DNA of 64,000 nucleotides from the NCBI RefSeq assembly GCF_949987535.1, contig NC_080081.1, positions 40,960,428 through 41,024,427 of the forward strand, given 5' to 3'. Under the pieces are notes generated by a model that had not been told where the DNA came from, made no database searches, and worked only from the letters and a program-made list of their open reading frames with translations. The position numbers and the translations under genes were made by a program. Of the stretch, positions 23,533-35,314 are shown piece by piece; position 1 is the stretch's first letter, and each line of letters opens with the position of its first letter. Source of the stretch: Balaenoptera acutorostrata. Taxonomy: Eukaryota > Chordata > Mammalia > Artiodactyla > Balaenopteridae.

Positions 23533-24998
23533 ACAATTTTCATAAGGAGAAAATAAAATACATCACAAAAAAACTGTCCATTTTAAGCATATTTACCTTA
23601 TGCCTCCCAACCACAACCGAACTTTCTGGACTAGATTTTTCACATGGTTAATTGGACAGTCTATTTCTTCTTCCACGTCTCCCTCTGAAAGGTTACTGCT
23701 TTTGAAATTTACTTTTACTTGGGTATGCATACTTTATTTAATTATTAGAAATAGCTGGTTTTGACTGCAAATATCCGCTGTATCATTATGATTGTAAATT
23801 CGTTGATATCAAATCAACCTCATGTGAACTTACATTTGCTCACTTAGTTACTGAACTGACATAGGTAAAATTCAGTCCTACTTTTGCTTGGGGGGTATGT
23901 ACAGTACATGTAGGAGTAACTAGTGTGAGTTAGGGAAGGTGATAGGTAAGAGACTTGTTTATGAACGCAACAACAAAACAAAAGAAGAAAATTTAGTAAT
24001 AATTAATAGAAGCTGTCTTACTGCAGATTTTTTTGCCCATCACTTTTATGTGGGTATGACTCTCAGACAATATCTCTGAAAGTACTGCATCTTTCCCAAA
24101 TTCACTTACCTCAGTTTCAGCAGAATAATTAAAATTAAAATACATAAAGTATGAAAATAGTATCCCTCATATTTATAAATCAATATATTTTAAGTATATG
24201 TATTTGTCTTGGGCCATCACCTTTCCAACCAAAATTTTAATTTTCATTTGACTTAAGTACACATTTTTACAATGAATTTCAGAAACATCAGCTACATATA
24301 TGCAGAAAAGAAAATCTGACCTGATTTCTTCATGCGAAAAAAGTTTGGGTTTTATTTAAAACAAACAATGTGATCATCAGCGTAATTCAATGTCGTTTTT
24401 AAAAAAGCAGATGTAATCTTAGGCTTAAGTTATACAAGAATATAACATAGGTCTAAGAAGAAAGTAGCTTCACTATATAACCGGATGGTATGGTTCTCCA
24501 TGCAAAGAGTTCATTACAATGTTAATTTGAGATGATTAGGAGACAAAAACACTTCTCTTTGTGATATGCATACTCTAAATCAGATATTGATAAATGTAGA
24601 CAGGTCTAAAGATTATGACCAGAATGTAAGAGTTTCCCCAAATTTACAAACACTGATGAAATGAATGAATTAATGAAGATTTGCATTTGAAACATGACCA
24701 CTGAGAGGTTTATTAGTATTTCAAATGATACTAGAAAAAAAATGAGTTCTACCCTACATAAATGTTTTCTAAGATATAAAACAATATTAGATGGGAATAA
24801 TCTTAGTGATAGACTGTGTTTAAATGTGAGTGGATTGGCCATCCCATCTGTTAATTTTTTTTTCTTTTAACCAACAGATAGAGGGTCATTTGCTTGAGGT
24901 AGAACATCCAAGGATATGCAAGACATAGTTCCTGCTCCCAAGTTTACATCAATCCATTTCTGTTGAAGTAATTTCAATGCACTTTTTGGTAAGAAGTT
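23533..24998. other. Unassigned AT-rich sequence
   Basis: No gene or recognised repeat. A 78-codon minus frame at 24842-24606 has no domain. Confidence 0.4.
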
Positions 24999-24999
24999 T

Positions 25000-25083
25000 T
25001 TTATTGTTTTTTGTTTTTGTTTTTGTTTCTGTTTCTGTTTTTAATACCCCTTCCCAACACATACACACACACACACACACAAA
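25000..25083. repeat. (TTTTTG)n-like and (AC)n simple repeats
   Basis: G-interrupted T-runs at about 25000-25042 are followed by an (AC)n tract at about 25062-25080. Confidence 0.9.
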
Positions 25084-26769
25084 CACAAAGCAATGAGTTC
25101 ATAATTGTTAACTTTTTTGATACCTAGCATATATTTCACCTTGATAGAAAAAATTTAGATTGAATTTCAGTTGTAGAGTTTGATTTGTAAGCATTTTTAT
25201 TTTCTTTATTTTTACCTTGTTCCTCTTAACAGTATGCCAAATTTCATATATATATGTATATGTATTGCCCATGGTCTAACTCTAAAGGCATGGCTTAGAC
25301 AATACTAAATTCCTTTATCACTTTACAAATTCTGTTGCATGTTTGTTTTTCTATCTGTGGTTTATCTGGGGAGCTACAGATAACATTTATGATCTTTACT
25401 TGCTCATATGAGAATTGCTGCTGTTAAAATACCCTGTAAACAGCATTTCAAATTAAGCCAAAAATGATTAGCCCCATGCTGTTGTCATCTTGTGTGAGAC
25501 TTAAACAAGAAACAACTGTGAAATAAAAGCTACTAGTAATGCACATAAAACTGAAGTGAAACATAAAGAAACTCAACCGTGACTGGATAGTACATTTTCT
25601 TTCCCCATGCTTCTACTAAATAAAAAGAAGATCATAATGTGTGACATAAAATTTCTAGAGATCAAAAAACAGACAGATTTTAATTCTAAATATAGTAAGA
25701 ATGTATAAAATGGCTCATTTCTCTAGTATTTTTGTCTTTATATAATTGAACAGTGATGCACTAAGCATATTAAATGGTGATCCATTGAACGTGATATTCT
25801 TGAAAATTAAAAGAAACACTTCTGAAAAATTGAATTTTCTACAATATATGTGTCAGTATTAGAAGAATGGTTTCATATTTTGCTTGTTTCTATCAAAATT
25901 ACTATATATTTATTGCTGGACCAAGGACGCTAACTTAGAATGATATTTTTGCAAATCTTTGATGGCTCTAGGGGTCATTTTTCTTGACAAGTTTTGCTCT
26001 ATTTTCCAGGTTTTAAAACACCAGACCTTAAGGTCATGTTAATGCAGCACCTGCTGGAGTAGAAAGGAACTCAATATATGTCAGATCAACTACACTTTAG
26101 TTCAGAGTTCTCTTAAGGTACATGAAGCACAATGAAAATCATTATGTTAAGTAAAATCATTAGTTCTATTTCCAACATTATCTTATTTTATAGAATCAAA
26201 AAATTGCAATTAAAATGGTACCATCAATGAAGGTGTCATTTGGAAGGGTGATTATTAGTCATTAAAAAGTGACAAGATCTATTTACTCTCACATCTGATC
26301 TCCTGTGTGGACATTTTCAAGAGGGCAATAGTATTTGAAGCCAGGTTTCAACTCAGAATTCATACATTGATAGCCATGTACTATAAAAGCAATTCAGAGT
26401 GGTTTTGTAAAAACTGATATACAGTTACATTTATATTTAATATTTACTATATGATTTTCTCTTGAGAAATCCTTAGGAAATCTGACTCAACTTATTCTTT
26501 GCCTAATGGAAAACAAGGCACACATACAACTCTTTTTGTACTATTAGCTTATTAGTGAACCATGAATTTTTAAAAGTAATCCCAATATCTAACATTTCAG
26601 TATACAATGGACTTAAAAATAAATAGGTATTGTATGATTTTTTGCTATTTTTAAACATTTCTTAGTATCTGATTTATTCTGAAGTTAATTCAAGTGTTTT
26701 AAAACAATTAATGTTATGTGACCTAGGAGCTATACTTTCAAAGCTTGTTGGATGTCATTAAACTATTTT
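25084..26769. other. Unassigned AT-rich sequence
   Basis: No gene or repeat family recognised on either strand. Confidence 0.4.
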
Positions 26770-26955
26770 ATCAACTGCATTTTACATACATACATATTAT
26801 TCTGTTTGAGCCTCATAAAAACTTTATTAAATTAATACCACATGTTTAGAGAAGATACACACCAAGGAAAACTTGCCTCAGATCTGACTGTTGGTCTATA
26901 ATCTGACACAGTCAGGATTATAAAGTAGGCTTGTGTGGCTCCAAATGTTTTATTA
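26770..26955 (-). repeat. MIR SINE, minus strand
   Basis: On + the order 'ttttacatacatacat', 'gagcctcataaaaac' and 'tcaggattataaagtaggcttgtgtggctcc' is the inverted MIR: core, then the region behind the tRNA-like head. MIRs are ancient SINEs mobilised by L2. Confidence 0.65.
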
Positions 26956-27162
26956 TTTGCATTACTAGGGACTATTTATTATTTAAAGTTGTCTTTGGAA
27001 TCTTTTATAACACTTAAGCAATTAAATCTAAATCAGTAGGACAATATTCAAAACATGTAACAGGAGGGGTATTTAGTGTAACAGAAGTGGAAGAGGGTGA
27101 AAGTTTTGGCAAAATTTGTTTATTTACAAACACAATAGTTTCTCATAATTTTAACTAGTATC

Positions 27163-27176
27163 AAAGTTTCCTTCTT
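27163..27176 (+). repeat. Target-site duplication at the 3' end of L1 copy B
   Basis: 'aaagtttccttctt' is identical to 34577-34590 and directly abuts the T-run (the inverted poly(A) tail) of the L1. The pair fixes both ends of the insertion. Confidence 0.95.
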
Positions 27177-27578
27177 TTTTTTTTTTTTTTTTTCTCAAAC
27201 ATCTTTATTGAAGTATAATTGCCTTACAATAGTGTGTTAGCTTCTGCTTTATAACAAAGTGAATCAGTTATACATATACAATATGTTCCCATTTCTCTTC
27301 CCTCTTGCATCTCCCTCCCTCCCACCCTCCCCATCCCACCCCTCTAGGTGGTCACAAAGCACCGAGCTGATCTCCCTGTGCTATGCGGCTGCTTCCCACT
27401 AGCTATCTATTGTACATTTGGTAGTGTATATATGTCCATGACACTCTCTTACCCTGTCACATCTCACCCCACCCCCTCACCATATCCTCAAGTCCATTCT
27501 CTAGTAGGTCTGTGTCTTTATTCCTGTCTTGCCACTAGGTTCTTCATGGCCTTTTTTTTTTTTTTTTTTTTTTTTCCC
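27177..27578 (-). other. L1 copy B 3' UTR and poly(A) tail
   Basis: Inverted 3' UTR with the purine-rich block, the 'gtgggagggagggagatgc'-like stretch and AATAAA (TTTATT on + at 27204-27209), followed by a 17-nt tail. The second T-run at about 27550-27575 corresponds to the internal A-run just after the ORF2 stop that copy A also has. Confidence 0.92.
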
Positions 27579-30500
27579 TTAGATTCCATATATATGTGTT
27601 AGCATACTGTATTTGTTTTTCTCTTTCTGACTTACTTCACTCTGTATGACAGACTCTAACTCCATCCACCTCATTACAAATACCTCCATTTCATTTCTTT
27701 TTATGGCTGAGTAATATTCCATTGTATATATGTGCCACATCTTCTTTATCCATTCATCTGTCGATGGACACTTAGGTTGCTTCCATGTCCTGGCTATTGT
27801 AAATAGAGCTGCAATGAACATTTTGGTACATGACTCTTTTTGACCTATGGTTTTCTCAGGGTATATGCCCAGTAGTGGGATTGCTGGGTCGTATGGTAGT
27901 TCTATTTGTAGTTTTTTAAGGAACCTCCATACTGTTCTCCATAGTGGCTGTATCAATTTACATTCCCACCAACAGTGCAAGAGTGTTCCCTTTCCTCCAC
28001 ACCCTCTCCAGCATTTACTGTTTCTAGATTTTTTGATGATGGCCATTCTGACCGGTGTGAGATGAATCTCATTGTAGTTTTGATTTGCATTTCTCTAATG
28101 ATTAATGATGTTGAGCATTCTTTCATGTGTCTGTAGGCCATCTGTATATCTTCTTTGGAGAAATGTCTATTTAGATCTTCTGCCCATTTTTGGATTGGGT
28201 TGTTCGTTTTTTTGTTATTGAGCTGCATGAGCTGCTTGTAAATCTTGGAGATTAATCCTTTGTCAGTTGCTTCATTTGCAAATATTTTCTCCCATTCTGA
28301 GGGTTGTCTTTTGGTCTTGTTTATGGTTTCCTTTGCTATGCAAAAGCTTTTCAGTTTCATTAGGTCCCATTTGTTTATTTGTGTTCTTATTTCCATTTCT
28401 CTGGGAGCTGGGTCAAAAAGAACCTTGCTGTGATGTATGTCATAGAGTGTTCTGCCTATGTTTTCCTCTAAGAGTTTGATAGTGTCTGCCCTTACACTTA
28501 GGTCTTTAATCCATTTTGAGTTTATTTTTGTGCATGGTGTCAGGGAGTGTTCTAATTTCATACTTTTACATGTTCCTGTCCAATTTTCCCAGCACCACTT
28601 ATTGAAGAGGCTGTCTTTTCTCCACTGTATATGCTTGCCTCCTTTATCAAAGATAAGTTGACCATATGTGTGTGGGTTTATCTCTGGGCTTTCTATCCTG
28701 TTCCATTGATCTATATTTCTGTTTTTGTGCCAATACCAAACTGTCTTGATTACTGAAGCTTTGTAATATAGTCTGAAGTCAGGGAGCCTGATTCCCCCAG
28801 CTCCATTTTTCGTTCTCAAGATTGCTTTGGCTATTCGGGGTCTTTTGTGTTTCCATACAAATTGTGAAATTTTTTGTTCTAGTTCTGTGAAAAATGCCAG
28901 TGGTAGTTTGATAGGGATTGCATTGAATCTGTAGATTGCTTTGGGTAGTAGAGACATTTTCACAATGTTGATTCTTCCAATCCAGGAACATGGTATATCT
29001 CTCCATCTATTTGTATCATCTTTAATTTCTTTCATCAGTGTCTTATAATTTTCTGCATACAGGTCTTTTGTCTCCTTAGGTAGGTTTATTCCTAGATATT
29101 TTATTCTTTTTGTTGCAATGGTAAATGGGAGTGTTTTCTTAATTTCACTTTCAGATTTTTCATCATTAGTGTATAGAAATGCAAGAGATTTCTGTGCATT
29201 AATTTTGTATCCTGCTACTTTACCAAATTCATTGATTAGCTCTAGGAGTTTTCTGGTAGCCTCTTTAGGATTCTCTATGTATAGTATCATGTCGTCTGCA
29301 AATAGTGACAGCTTTACTTCTTCTTTTCCGATTTGGATTCCTTTTATTTCTTTGTCTTCTCTGATTGCTGTGGCTAGGACTTCCAGAACTATGTTGAATA
29401 ATAGTGGTGAGAGTGGGCAACCTTGTCTTGTTCCTGATCTTAGTGGAAATGGTTTCAGTTTTTCACCATTGAGGACAATGTTGGCTGTGGGTTTGTCATA
29501 TATGGCCTTTATTATGTTGAGGAAAGTTCCCTCTATGCCTACTTTCTGCAGGGCTTTTATCATAAATGGGTGTTGAATTTTGTCAAAAGCTTTCTCTGCA
29601 TCTATTGAGATGATCATATGGTTTTTCTCCTTCAGTTTGTTAATATGGTGTATCACATTGATTGATTTGCGTATATTGAAGAATCCTTGCATTCCTGGGA
29701 TAAACCCCACTTGATCATGGTGTATGATCCTTTTAATATGCTGTTGGATTCTGTTTGCTAGTATTTTGTTGAGGATTTTTGCATCTATGTTCATCAGTGA
29801 TATTGGCCTGTAGTTTTCTTTCTTTGTGACATCTTTGTCTGGTTTTGGTATCAGGGTGATGGTGGCCTCGTAGAATAAGTTTGCGAGTGTTCCTCCCTCT
29901 GCAATATTTTGGAAGAGTTTGAGAAGGATAGGTGTTAGCTCTTCTCTAAATGTTTGATAGAATTCGCCTGTGAAGCCATCTGGTCCTGGGCTTTTGTTTG
30001 TTGGAAGGTTTTTAATCACAGTTTCAATTTCAGTGCTTGTGATTGGTCTGTTCATATTTTCTATTTCTTCCTGGTTCAGTCTCGGCAGTTTGTGCATTTC
30101 TAAGAATCTGTCCATTCCTTCCAGGTTGTCCATTTTATTGGCATAGAGTTGCTTGTAGTAATCTCTCATGATCTTTTGTATTTCTGCAGTGTCAGTGGTT
30201 ACTTCTCCTTTTTCATTTCTAATTCTATTGATCTGAGTCTTCTCCCTTTTTCTCTTGATGAGTCTGGCTAATGGTTTATCAATTTTGTTTATCTTCTCAA
30301 AGAACCAGCTTTTAGTTTCATTGATTTTTGCTATTGTTTCCTTCATTTCTTTTTCATTTATTTCTGACCTGATCTTTATAATTTCTTTCCTTCTGCTGGC
30401 TTTGGGGTTTTTTTGTTCTTCTTTCTCTAATTGCTTTAGGTGCAAGGTTAGGTTGTTTATTCGAGATGTTTCCTGTTTCTTGAGGTAGGCTTGTATTGCT

Positions 30501-31396
30501 ATAAACTTCCCTCTTAGCACTGCTTTTGCTGTGTCCCATAGGTTTTGGGTCGTCGTGTCTCCATTGTCATTTGTTTCTAGGTATTTTTTGATTTCCCCTT
30601 TGATTTCTTCAGTAATCACTTCGTTATTAAGTAATGTATTGTGTAGCCTCCATGTGTTTGTATTTTTTACAGATCTTTTCCTGTAATTGATATCTAGTCT
30701 CATAGCGTTGTGGTCGGAAAAGATACTTGATACGATTTCAATTTTCTTAAATTGACCTAGGCTTGATTTGTGACCCAAGATATGATCTATCCTGGAGAAT
30801 GTTCCATGAGCACTTGAGAAAAATGTGTATTCTGTTGATTTTGGGTGGAATGTCCTATAAATATCAATTAAGTCCATATTGTTTAATGTATCATTTAAAG
30901 CTTGTGTTTCCTTATTTATCTTCATTTTGGATGATCTGTCCATTGGTGAAAGTGGGGTGTTAAAGTCCCCTACTATGATTGTGTTGCTGTCAATTTCCCC
31001 TTTTATGGCTGTTAGTATTTGCCTTATGTATTGAGGTGCTCCTATGTTGGGTGCATAAATATTTACAATTGTTATACCTTCCTCTTGGATCGATCCCTTG
31101 ATCATTATATAGTGTCCTTCTTTGTCTCTTGTAATAGTCTTTATTTTAAAGTCTATTTTGTCTGATATGAGAATTGCTACTCCAGCTTTCTTTTGATTTC
31201 CATTTGCATGGAATATCTTTTTCCATCCCCTCACTTTCAGTCTGTATGTGTCCCTAGGTCTGAAGTGGGTCTCTTGTAGACAGCATATGTATGGGTCTTG
31301 TTTTTGTATCCATTCAGCCAGCCTGTGTCTTTTGGTGGGAGCATTTAATCCATTTACATTCAAGGTAATTATCGATATGTATGTTCCTATTCCCAT
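27579..31396 (-). pseudogene. L1 ORF2 (endonuclease-reverse transcriptase), one frameshift near the C-terminus
   Basis: Starts at 31396 and reads open for 1147 codons. Endonuclease (residues 1-240): QETH with Glu42, GDFN with Asp144 and Asn146, SRIDH with Asp204, SDH with Asp228 and His229, all catalytic residues kept. The RT core FADD is at residues 699-702 (29302-29291). Near 28065 'gatgaatctc' lacks one base compared with the copies' usual 'gatgatatctc' or 'gatacc' form, shifting the frame; the shifted frame ends at 27953. The remaining 155 codons (28046-27579) hold the Cys/His-rich end ([18 protein letters not shown]). With that base present the ORF would be 1272 residues, the normal length. 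The truncated product would lack the C-terminal segment needed for efficient retrotransposition. Confidence 0.97.
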
Positions 31397-31454
31397 TTTC
31401 TTAAATGTATTGGGTTTGTTATTGTAGGTGTTTTCCTTCTCTTGTGTTTCTTGC

Positions 31455-32349
31455 CTAGAGAATTTCCTTTAGCATTTGTTGTAAAGCTGGTTTGGTGGTG
31501 CTGAACTCTCTCAGCTTTTGCTTGTCTGTAAAGGTTTTAATTTTTCCATCGAATCTGAATGAGATCCTTGCTGGGTAGAGTAATCTTGGTTGTAGGTTTT
31601 TCTCCTTCATGACTTTAAGTATATCCTGCCACTCCCTTCTGGCTTGCAGAGTTTCTGCTGAGAGATCAGATGTTAACCTTATGGGGATTCCCTTGTGTGT
31701 TATTTGTTTTTTTTTCCCTTGCTGCCTTTAATATGTTTTCCTTATATTTAATTTTTGACAGTTTGATTAATATGTGTCTTGGCGTGTTCCTCCTTGGGTT
31801 TATCCTGTATGGGACTCTCTGTGCTTCCAGGACTTGATTAACTATTTCCTTTCCCATATTAGGGAAGTTTTCAACTATAATCTCTTCAAAAATTTTCTCA
31901 GTCCCTTTCTTTTTCTCTTCTTCTTCTGGTACCCCTATAATTCGAATGTTGGCACGTTTAATGTTGTCCCAGAGGTCCCTGAGACTGTCCTCAGTTCTTT
32001 TCATTCTTTTTTCTTTATCCTGCTCTGTAGTAGTTATTTCCACCATTTTATCTTCCAGGTCACTTATCCTTTCTTCTGCCTCAGTTATTCTACTATTGAT
32101 CCCATCTAGAGTATTTTTAATTTCATTTATTGTGTTTTTCATCATTGCTTGGTTCCTCTTTAGTTCTTCTACATCCTTGTTAAATGTTTCTTGCATTTTG
32201 TCTATTCTATTTCCAAGATTTTGGATCATCCTTACTATCATTATTCTGAATTCTTTTTCAGGTAGACTACCTATTTCCTCTTCGTTTGTTAAGTCCAGTG
32301 TGTTTTGAGCCTGCTCCTTCATCTGCTGTGTGTTTTTCTGTCATCTCAT
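31455..32349 (-). pseudogene. L1 ORF1 (RNA-binding chaperone) with a nonsense codon and a frameshift
   Basis: The ancestral start is probably the ATG at 32349-32347, followed two codons later by TGA (32343-32341) where an Arg codon is expected. The next in-frame ATG is codon 10 (32322), from which 218 residues are open: coiled-coil (for example 'RISDLEDKMVEI'), RRM ('NIRIIGVPEEE') and start of the C-terminal domain ('INPRRNTPRHILIKLS'). A 9-base A-run on the coding strand (31715-31707 on +) carries one extra base compared with the expected frame and leads to a premature stop at 31668-31666. The original stop would be TAG at 31457-31455, giving a 297-residue protein. Loss of the C-terminal domain removes RNA binding. 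Confidence 0.93.
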
Positions 32350-33537
32350 TTTGCCTATCTTACTGTGTTTGGGGTCTCCTTTTCACAGGCTGCAGGTTCG
32401 TAGTTCCCGTTGTTTTTGGTATCTGTCCCCAGTGGCTAAGGTTGGTTCAGTGGGTTGTGTAGGCTTCCTGGTGGAGGGAACTAGTGCCTGAGTTCTGGTG
32501 GATGAGGCTAGATCTTGTCTTTCTGGTGGGCACGTCCACGTCTGGTGGTGTATTTTGGGGTGTCTGTGGCCTTATTTTGATTTTAGGCAGCCTCTCTGCT
32601 AAAGGATGGGGTTGTGTTCCTGTCTAGCTAGTTGTTTGGCATAGGGTGTCCAGCACTGTAGCTTGCTGGTCATTGAGTGAAGCTGGGTCTTGATGTTGAG
32701 ATGGAGATCTCTGGGAGATTTTTGCCGTTTGGTATTACGTGGAGCTGGGAGCTCTCTTGTGGACCAGTGTTCTGAAGTTGGCTCTCCCACCTCAGAGGCA
32801 CGGCCCTGATGCCTGGCTGGAGCACCAAGAGCCTTTCGTCCACACGGCTCAGAGTAAAAGGGAGAAAAAATAGAAACAAAGAAAGAAAGAGGTTATAATA
32901 TAGTGAAGTAAAATAAAGCTATTGTAAAGCAAAGCTATACAGACAAAATCTCACCCAGAAGCATATACATATACACTCACAAAAAAAAGGAAAAGGGGAA
33001 AAATTAATATCTCCTGCTCCCAGAGTCCCCCTCCTGAATTTGGGCTGATTCGTTGTCTATTCAGGTGTTCAGCAGATGCAGGCACATCAAGTTGTTTGTG
33101 GAGCTTTAATCCGCTGCTTCTGAGGCGGCTGGGAGAGATTTCCCCTTCTCTTCCCTGTTCGCACAGCTCCTGGGGTTCAGCTTTGGATTTGGACCCGCCT
33201 CTGCGTGTAGGTCACCTGAGGGCGTCTGTTCCCCGCCCAGACAGGATGGGGTTAAAGGAGCAGCTGCTTTGGGGGCTCTGGCTCACCCAGGCCGCGGGGA
33301 GGGAGGGGTACAGAGGAGGCGGGGCGAGCCTGCGGCGGCCGAGGCCGGCGTGACGTTGCACCAGCTCGAGGCGCGCAGTGCGTTCTCCCGGGGATGTTGT
33401 CCCCGGATCCCGGGACCCCGGCAGTGGCGGGCTGCACAGGCTCCCGGGAGGGGAGGTGTGGAGAGTGACCTGTGCTCACACACAGGCTTTTTGGAGGCGG
33501 CAGCAGCAGCCCCAGCGTCTCAAGCCCGTCTCTGGGG

Positions 33538-33903
33538 TCCGCGCTGATCGCCGTGGCTCGCGCCCTTCTCTGGAGTTTGTTTAGGCGGCGCTCTGAATCC
33601 CCTCTCCTTGCGCGCAGCGAAACAAAGAGTCAAGAAAAAGTCTCTTGCCTCTTCGGCAGCTGCAGACCTTTTCCCGGTCTCCCTCCCGGCTAGCTGTGGT
33701 GCGCCAACCCCTTCAGGCTGTGTTCACACCGCCAGCCCCAGTCCTCTCCCTGCGATCCGACCGCAGCCCGAGCCTCAGCTCCCAGCCCCGCCCGCCCCGG
33801 CGGGGGAGCAGCCAAGCCTCTCGGGCTGGTGAGCGCCACTCAGCGCCGAGCCTCTGTGCGGGAGTCTCTCCGATTTTCCCTCTGCGCCCCTGTTGCTGTG
33901 GGA
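33538..33903 (-). repeat. L1 5' UTR tandem unit, ORF1-proximal copy (366 bp)
   Basis: On + it starts 'tccgcgctgatcgccgtggc', includes 'ggcggcgctctgaatcccct' and 'ctcttcggcagctgcagacc', and matches the adjacent unit over nearly its whole length. The unit start repeats at 33904, giving a period of 366 bp. Confidence 0.92.
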
Positions 33904-34243
33904 TCCGCGCTGATAGCCGCGGCTCGCGCCCTTTTCTGGAGTTCGTTTAGGCGGCGCTCTGAATCCCCTCTCCTTGCCCGCCGCGAAACAAAGAGGCAAG
34001 AAAAAGTCTCTTGCCTCTTCGGCAGCTGCAGACTTTTTCCCGGACTCCCTCCGGGCTAGCTGTGGTGCGCTAACCCCTTCAGGCTGTGTTCACGCCGCCC
34101 GAACGAAGCCCGAGCCTCAGCTCCCAGCCCCGCCCGCCCCGGCGGCTAAACAGACAAGCCTCTCGGGCTGGTGAGTGCTGCTCGGCGCCGAGCCTCTGTG
34201 CGGGAACCTCTCCGCTTTGCCCTCCGCACCTCTGTGGCTGCGC
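33904..34243 (-). repeat. L1 5' UTR tandem unit, 5'-proximal copy
   Basis: On + it starts 'tccgcgctgatagccgcggc' and follows the unit at 33538-33903 with scattered substitutions and a short deletion near 34107, where 'ccagccccagtcctctccctg' of the first unit is missing. Similarity fades after about 34243. Confidence 0.9.
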
Positions 34244-34553
34244 TCTCCTCCGTGGCTCTGAAGCTTCCCCCCTCTGTCCCCCGCAGTCTCCGCCCGCGAA
34301 GGGGTTCCTAGTGCGTGGAAACCTTTCCTCCTTCACGGCTCCCTCCCACTGGTGCAGGTGCCGTCCCTATTCTTTTGTCTCTGTTATTTCTTTTTTCTTT
34401 TGCCCTACCCAAGTACGGGGGGAGTTTCTTGCCTTTTTGGAGGTCGGACGTTTTCTGCCAGCGTTCAGTGGGTGTTCTGTAGGAGCAGTTCCACGTGTAG
34501 ATGTATTTCTACTGTATCTGTGGGAAGGAATGTGATCTCCGCGTCTTACTCTT

Positions 34554-34563
34554 CCGCCATCTT
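34554..34563 (-). promoter_or_regulatory. YY1-type site at the L1 5' end
   Basis: Minus-strand AAGATGGCGG within the first 25 bases of the element. YY1 binding at this position sets the start of transcription in human L1; here it is inferred by analogy. Confidence 0.65.
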
Positions 34564-34576
34564 CTCCAATCCCCCC

Positions 34577-34590
34577 AAAGTTTCCTTCTT
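34577..34590 (+). repeat. Target-site duplication at the 5' end of L1 copy B
   Basis: 'aaagtttccttctt', identical to 27163-27176, immediately beyond the first bases of the L1 5' UTR. Confidence 0.95.
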
Positions 34591-35049
34591 ATTTATGTGT
34601 TTTTTTTTTATTCTGATACTACAAGGTACAGATATCAGAATTTTGTTTCCAAACAGTGTTTAAAAACTGGCTGAAATAATTAAATTAATAATTTTAATAT
34701 ATCTACATGCTAATGTCTGTGCTAACCCATATACTTCTTTCTAAGACAAGTAAAAATATCATTGCATTTTCAAGGTTAGGAACATTCAGAGAAGACAAGT
34801 TTTCCATCCACATTTTTATGTTAATATCAGTTGATCTACATCTGATTTCTAAAGCACATATGCACTGTAGAAGATAGATTCAGTAAAGAAAGGGTTAAGA
34901 CATGAGAAATAAATGGAAGGCATTGAATACCTATCATGGTGTTCTTTCCTACTAAGCCTGGACAAGACCTCAAAATCTTTCTCAACAAGTACTCTAGGCA
35001 GTCACTACCAATTGATCAGAGTTGGCATGTGAATTGAAAAACTATTTAC
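34591..35049. other. Unassigned sequence
   Basis: Continuation of the DNA that was interrupted by L1 copy B. No gene or repeat family recognised. Confidence 0.4.
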
Positions 35050-35273
35050 CATCTCTACCCTCAATTTCATTTTCAACACAGTTGTCAGACTTGTCTTTCT
35101 AACATTCCATTCCCCTACTAAAATCCTTCCTTAACTTGACATTGCCTTTAAGTTGAAATACAAACTCTTGAAGATATCATGGAACACTAAAATGGTCTCT
35201 GCCTACCTCTTCAGCCTCACTGCCAATCCTACTCCCCCAAATACACTTCAACACAGAGACCTGCATGTACACT

Positions 35274-35314
<41 letters not shown>

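Larger units (their letters stand above)
27177..34576 (-). mobile_element. Full-length LINE-1 copy B, nearly intact, flanked by target duplications
   Basis: Read on the minus strand from 34576: a 5' UTR of about 2.2 kb, ORF1, a 58-nt spacer, ORF2, a 3' UTR and a 17-nt poly(A) tail (T-run 27177-27193). The ends are fixed by 14-bp direct repeats. Length is about 7.4 kb, full for an L1 with a long 5' UTR. Few coding lesions are visible: one nonsense codon and one +1 shift in ORF1, one -1 shift in ORF2. The 5' UTR keeps many CpG sites. This makes it the youngest large insertion in the window. It is unlikely to be autonomous because both proteins are truncated, though read-through or assembly error should be excluded. 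Confidence 0.98.
32350..34576 (-). promoter_or_regulatory. L1 copy B 5' UTR with internal RNA polymerase II promoter
   Basis: L1 5' UTRs drive their own transcription from the first base. This one starts with an 'AAGATGGCGG' YY1-type site on the minus strand (34563-34554), the element that positions L1 initiation in other mammals. Between 33.1 and 34.4 kb it is very CpG-rich against an AT-rich neighbourhood, and includes two tandem copies of one unit (33538-33903 and 33904 to about 34243). The ORF1-proximal part (32350-33095) is less GC-rich. Promoter function is inferred from L1 biology. Confidence 0.9.

Noticed and set aside
27847..32308. Many plus-strand open frames opposite L1 copy B (for example 29118-29576, 31774-32109, 31946-32308)
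   Set aside because: They are antisense shadows of ORF1 and ORF2; the same shadow frames recur opposite copies A and C.
33096..34663. Numerous Pro/Arg/Ala-rich frames in the GC-rich 5' UTR of copy B, up to 149 codons
   Set aside because: Stop codons are rare by chance in GC-rich DNA. The frames are not shared between the two tandem units and carry no domains.
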